Shown here: positions 59,516-64,000 of the stretch, piece by piece | Layout: the number at the start of each line of letters is the position of its first letter | Position numbering within the stretch: position 1 is the stretch's first letter | NCBI GenBank assembly: GCA_963573305.1 | Contig: OY754327.1 | Coordinates: 185,698,386 to 185,762,385 of the forward strand | Origin: Pyrrhosoma nymphula | Lineage: Eukaryota > Arthropoda > Insecta > Odonata > Coenagrionidae | Direction: 5' to 3' | DNA: 64,000 nucleotides | Notes under the pieces: generated by a model | The model's input: only the letters and a program-made list of their open reading frames with translations | What the model was told of the DNA's origin: nothing | Databases searched by the model: none | Program-made: the position numbers and the translations under genes

Positions 59516-60540
59516 GCAGACCAGAAGTGCTGGGGGCGACCCTCACGGACACCTCCCGCGGCCCCGGGCAGCAAGTAAACTGCGCGCCACTTCAGATCGG
59601 TGACGTATTTCCGGGGGGAAGTATTGGGGGTGGGGGAAGGAGTGGTGGAGGCAGACGGAAAAATGGACGCCATTTTGGCGTTTCGCGGGGGGAGGAGGGG
59701 GGAGGACGGGGGGGAGAGGAGGGGGGGAAGGTAGTGATGAAAATCCCGCGTATTACTCTTCTCGCTCAGAATCCCGTAATATACGAGATTTACGTAATGG
59801 ATGGCGGATCTCAAACTGATAAACGACCACGCCAGGGCCTAAATAAAATCCGATACCCTATTATTCCCTCCCTCGGTTTAAGGGTACGGAAAAGTACATC
59901 AACTCCCCCTTCCCCTCCCACGTCACACAACCCCTCCCTCCCCCCCCAATCCCCCTCGTTCCGCCGAAACACGCTTCCTCATTAGCTCACCGCAAAAAAA
60001 GCGGAGTGTGGCGTGGTGGTCGTCGGATCTCACCTTTCCTCCCCCTCCCATCCCACACCTAAAGGAGCGGGGGTGGGGAGGAAATGCCTCCACCCCCAAC
60101 ACACCTATCCGGGCCAAGCGGTTCCCCCCCCACCCCATTCCCCTGTCCCCTTCCCCACCTCCCCCAGCCCCTCTCCCCTACCCCACCCTCCCCACTTTTG
60201 GAAAACGAGGGAGAAGGAAAAATCGGGTCCCGCCCCACCCACCCCCCTGCAATGGGGTGGGTGGGGTGGGGGTGCTCAGGGTGGGCAGGCTCCCTTCGCG
60301 CGCAGAAATTAACGGTGGGCAATTTTGTTTCCTTAATGAACTCTCTCCGTGGGCCGAGGGGGTGGAATTGTTACGGGAGAGAGATACGGGAGACCAAACC
60401 CTTTGGAATGAAAGAAAGAAAGGGAGGGGCGCCCACTCACCCTCCGGGGGCGGACGAGGGTCCAAAGAGATTTCGCGGGGGCAGAGCGGGGGGTTGATGT
60501 AAGGGCGTCGTCCCCTGGCTGGGTATCGCTCCGCGTGCTA
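59516..60540. repeat. GC-rich island with G-rich and C-rich blocks
   Basis: A G/A block lies at 59620-59735, and C tracts and G-rich GTGGGTGGGG units at 59935-60290. Frames up to 171 codons on both strands are Pro/Gly/Arg-rich shadows. Confidence 0.55.
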
Positions 60541-61086
60541 GTGCTGTCGAAGCCTTTCCTCCCGCCTCTCTCCAGATACTCTCTCTCTCTCAAATCGCAC
60601 GCAAAGGCCGCCGCTATCTTCTCGCGATCGGAGTGCCATGCGGTTGCCTGCCGACGGGACCAGCGATAAAAAAAAAGGAAGCCGCAAGGAATCGTAGATT
60701 TAGGGTCAAAGGCCACTGAGGGAAATAGAAGAAGACATTGACTGCACAAGGAGGGTTGTCCATTGAAGAAATTATGCTCGTGATCTTCGGTAACAATTAA
60801 GTGCCAAAAACCACAAAACCTTCCTCACGGAAGTTACAAACCAGTGATTCAACATATAGCACATTTCCTACAGTCTATTTTCACCAAATTGTTGCGTGGG
60901 ATAAATCAGTTATCGCGGGAATACGGACTTATCCCCATGATACTGAATTCGGTCGCTGGGATTCGCTGTGCTGCATGCAGTCCTCATTGAATTAGGACCA
61001 GGTGTGATTACGGAGCAGTAAACAGAATAGTTTTGGAAGGGAAGGGCATTTTGACGAAGCGTCTGCAATCCACCGCTTCACTTATC
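60541..61086. other. Unassigned DNA
   Basis: Mixed composition; no feature recognised before the Tc1/mariner element. Confidence 0.4.
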
Positions 61087-61088
61087 TA

Positions 61089-61700
61089 CTGTCGGAATAA
61101 AAATTATGGATACCCGAGTTTGCAGCCTGATAGATAATGAACGAATAAACCTATATGAACAGTAGTTACACCAACTTTTGGCTTATTTCATTCTACGTTT
61201 ACTTATATAAGCAGAAAAATTATATGATTATTTCTTCTATTTTTTATGACATCGAGAATAAAAAAGTACCTGTTTTTGACGCCTTTCAACCAAGCCTCCA
61301 CTTTGAAAATGTGTAACATATCGTAAACTCACAATTCGATCAAAACCAAACTCCACCACCAGTAGGATACAAATGTGTTCTAATATACTTCCAAGTTTCA
61401 GCTTCTTAGATTTAACCAAACAAAATTTGTTATCAAGTAACTAACTGCACTTTTAATTCATGACTGAAAGGTCGCACAAAAGCGTGATTGGTCGCTTTGT
61501 GGAGCGTGTTTGGCCCGCCACTCAAACAATCCCAAACAGAGCGTAAAATATGAAATACTCACTGATATCCTTCTCCGTGTTATAGTAAAAACCAGTGTTT
61601 TTACATTGAGAGTTATTTGAAAAGCGTTTTCATTAAGTCTAGCAGGCGACCGGCCTGGCCGGATTTACCGCTACCGGGGTGCGCTGTTGCCCAGCTCGTG
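61089..61700 (+). repeat. Left terminal inverted repeat, about 610 bp
   Basis: It matches the inverse of 63388-63960 nearly end to end with scattered substitutions and small indels. Shared landmarks are CTATATGAACAGTAGTTACA, GGTCGCACAAAAGCGTGATT, and GCAGGCGACCGGCCTGGCCG near the inner end. Similarity ends just after GTTGCCCAGCTCG. The inner part is itself partly palindromic (CCGGCCTGGCCGG). Confidence 0.9.
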
Positions 61701-61876
61701 CTCTCTCCCCGGGACAATAGGACCAGACGCCAAACTTTCACACTCACTCATCAACTGCAGTTTATAGTATGATTCAGTTGCTTTAGCTGAACCTTTACAA
61801 TAGACACTGTCACCATGCTACCCTCTTCAGCTCATTCCACTTTTATCAGTAGTACTGTTCTCGCGCGTGCCTAAAC

Positions 61877-63142
61877 ATGCCTCCCCGTTCTCTTATGTCT
61901 GAAGGCGAGATTGCGATGATTGCAAGTGCGATTTGTTTTTTTTTAATTGGAGGGGGAAGAAGTTGGTGATAAACGTTATCCAGTGTATGAAATAGTGTCC
62001 AAGTGTTTGGGGGTGTCCAAGACGACGGTGAAGAGGATTGGTGCTGCTCACAAGGAGAGCGCTGAAGACTTGTCACCTGGTTCAAGAAGGAAGAAACTTT
62101 GTACTTCGGGGAGAAGACGACTGTCAATCAAACTGGATGAATTCACTCTGGGAACAATTAGGAGAAGTATTCATGACTTTTACATGCGTGATCTATTTCC
62201 GAATATAGGTAGCCTGCATTCCAATCTCGTGTATAATATGACGGATTTTCCAGAAATGTCTCAATCTACCCTTCTAAATATTGTCAAAAAAACTTGGATT
62301 CCTTTTTAAAAAACTTAACAAAAAGCCCATCTTAATGGAATCTGCGACAGTAGCAGCATCACGGCATATATTTTTAAGGAAGATGAGAGAAATTCGTTCT
62401 GAAGGGTATAATTAGTTTTTTTACCGATGAAACGTGGTGTGGACAAAATCATACTAATTGTAAGAGTCATTGGTAACAAAAAAATATCATCGAGTCACTT
62501 AACGCCGATTTAACAAATTACAACCAATACAGAGGTTATTGTATATACAAGCATGTTAAACAAATATATGGATGGATGGGTGGTTTCAAAACCCCATCTG
62601 GTGCTGGAAAAATGAAGTGAGGGAAAAATGAAATAATATCGTGGGTTTCTAAAAAGAACATCGCTTTGCCTCGGAATGTTGAAAAATTTGAACAGCTGAC
62701 CAAATCCGAACTTATTGTCCTTGAACGGCCATACTTTCAAGCACCTGTAAAAATGCTTGAAAAACTTACGCAGCAGCAGCGATCTGAAGTTCAACTTGTT
62801 TGGTTGCCCGTAGCCAATTGTGAGCTCGATCCCATTGAATTGATTCGGGCATTTGTTAAGGGCAAGTAAGCAAAAGTTAATTTGTTCAACGCTGCAGAGA
62901 AGGGAAGAAGCATGGAGGTAATAAATACGCTCTGCCAAGAAGCTGTACGTTATGTAACTACTGAACTGTGGCGGAAGTGTATTTCCCATGCAAAAAAGAT
63001 AGGAGATCATTACTGGGAAAAAGTTAACTTAACAGACGATGTAATCGATAACTTAACAGACGAGCTACTAATAATAAATTTCATGGACTCTTATGAATCT
63101 TCCGAACGCATAGACTCTTCTGAAGAAGACGAATATGAATAA
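61877..63142 (+). pseudogene. Tc1/mariner-like DDE transposase, disrupted
   Basis: The likely start is ATG at 61877 (MPPRSLMSEGEIAMIAS). A frameshift in a T run near 61930-61945 leads to EVGDKRYPVYEIVSKCLGVS then KTTVKRI, a helix-turn-helix DNA-binding segment. A stop follows IVKKTWIPF (62309). At about 62421-62445 another frame gives FTDETW, which holds the first catalytic Asp, and at 62570 WMGGFKTPSGAGK. The stretch that should hold the second Asp (LDNAxYH) is missing, so about 100 codons are deleted before ISWVSKKNIALPRNVEKFEQ (from 62632). VWLPVANCELDPIELI (around 62800) corresponds to the family's LPPYHCELNPIELIW motif with the last acidic residue. A stop follows VKGK, and the acidic C-terminus ends at 63142. 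The protein cannot be active. Confidence 0.88.
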
Positions 63143-63387
63143 ATGTAAACAAATTTGTAAATAGTAATTTTATATTTTGTAAATACTTGTGTAAATAATA
63201 AGCTGTAAATGCCATCTTTAGACCTACCATTGGAAGTTCAAAGCCCTCATAGGGAAAGGTGATGGGAAATGAAAAGAATAACTTCTAAGCAAAAATGTTA
63301 AAAACGAAATAAATAGATTCTAAGACATAACAAACAAAGCCTACTGACATAGAAGCCGAGCGGCTGGTGGCGAAGAGCGGGTGTACG

Positions 63388-63960
63388 CGCGAACTGGGCA
63401 ACAGCTCACCTCGGTAACGGTAAATCCGGCCGAGCCGGTCGCCTGCTAGACTTAACGAAATCGCTTTTCAAATAACTCTCAATGTAAAAACACTGGTTTT
63501 TACTACAACATGGAGAATGATATCAGTGAGTATTTCATCTTTTACGCTCCACAACGCGACCAATCACGCTTTTGTGCGACCTTTCAGTCAAGAATAAAAG
63601 TGCAGTTAGTTACTTGATAACAACTTTTGTTTGGTTAAATATAAAAAGCTAAAACCTTGAAGTATATTAGACAACATTTGTATCCTACTGGTGGTGGAGT
63701 TTGGTTTCGATCGAATAACAAGTATTTAGGTAATACATTTTCAAAGTGGAGGCTTGGTTGAAAGGCGTAAAAAAACCGGTACTTTTTATATTCTCGATGT
63801 CATAAAAAATAGAAAAAATAATCATATTATTTTTTTGCTTATATAAGTAAACGTAAAATGAAATAAGACAAAATTTGGTGTAACTACTATTCATATAGGT
63901 TTATTCGTTCATTAGCTATCAGGCTACAAACTCGGGCATTCATAATTTTTATTTCGACGG
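63388..63960 (-). repeat. Right terminal inverted repeat, about 570 bp
   Basis: Inverse copy of the left repeat. It is slightly shorter because of small deletions. The two arms have clearly diverged, so the element is not very recent. Confidence 0.9.
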
Positions 63961-63962
63961 TA

Positions 63963-64000
63963 GGAAGGGAACTCTTCATCGGAGTAAGCACGACACCCGT
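63963..64000. other. Right flank of the transposon
   Basis: Thirty-eight bases of unassigned DNA at the window edge. Confidence 0.5.

Larger units (their letters stand above)
61089..63960 (+). mobile_element. Tc1/mariner-superfamily transposon with TIRs of about 0.6 kb
   Basis: The left end CTGTCGGAATAAAAATTATGG (61089) and the right end, read inward on the minus strand (CCGTCGAAATAAAAATTATG, 63960), begin long inverted repeats. The element sits between TA dinucleotides (61087-61088 and 63961-63962), the target duplication of the IS630-Tc1-mariner superfamily. Total length is 2872 bp. The centre holds a damaged DDE transposase gene on the plus strand. Flanking, repeats and gene are all in place, so the insertion boundaries are firm. 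TIRs this long are unusual, as most Tc1/mariner elements have 20-230 bp. With the transposase broken, the copy would depend on a relative for movement. Confidence 0.92.

Noticed and set aside
1..64000. CRISPR arrays, bacterial operons, LTR retrotransposons
   Set aside because: No regularly spaced direct repeats, no Shine-Dalgarno-linked gene strings, no gag/pol/integrase frames or paired LTRs were seen.

Overview
The window is nuclear DNA of a multicellular animal, most probably an arthropod and likely an insect. The basis is the repeat content: degenerate non-LTR retrotransposons of the RTE and CR1/Jockey groups, tRNA- and 5S-rRNA-derived SINEs, and Tc1/mariner-, hAT- and P/THAP-type DNA transposons. 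Long (TA)n tracts and introns/intergenic DNA without prokaryote-style gene packing fit this. The species cannot be named from sequence alone. No complete host protein-coding gene is visible. The window reads as intergenic or intronic DNA, with at most one or two candidate exons (38806-39012, and more weakly 27295-27541). Nearly all long open frames lie in GC-rich low-complexity islands, where stops are scarce on both strands.

Layout. 1-345: remnant of an RTE reverse transcriptase. 5.4-6.0 kb: a MITE-like element, then a hammerhead-like motif on the minus strand. 6.8-7.3 kb: 3' end of a CR1-like LINE; a sister copy lies at 39.0-39.5 kb. 10.8-11.2 kb: a 194-bp direct tandem duplication. 11.8 kb: a fragment of a 5S-type SINE. 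17.6-18.15 kb: a 267-bp tandem duplication carrying (TA)n. 29.48-30.22 kb: an intact hAT-type non-autonomous element with an 8-bp target duplication. 31.3-33.6 kb: a decayed CR1/Jockey-like LINE with endonuclease and reverse transcriptase remnants. 36.7-37.1 kb: a P-type element remnant with the start of a THAP domain. 37.4-37.6 kb: a tRNA-derived SINE. 42.5-43.05 kb: a tRNA-like gene between 61-nt inverted repeats and (TA)n tracts, then a perfect 31-bp palindrome. 51.8-54.1 kb: an RTE element on the minus strand. 54.35-54.44 kb: head-to-head hammerhead-like motifs. 55.64-55.85 kb: a complete 5S-derived SINE with a perfect 12-bp target duplication. 56.6-56.9 kb: another LINE 3' end. 61.09-63.96 kb: an almost complete Tc1/mariner element with TIRs near 0.6 kb and TA target duplication.

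Between these, the sequence alternates between AT-rich stretches and 0.3-1 kb islands of G- or C-homopolymer-rich and CpG-rich DNA (for example 18.2-18.9, 21.3-22.1, 23.3-24.1, 41.1-42.1, 47.8-48.9, 57.9-58.5, 59.5-60.5 kb). Some of the CpG-rich ones may be promoters or enhancers. No functional co-operation between host genes can be inferred. The functional content is that of mobile elements in different states of decay.
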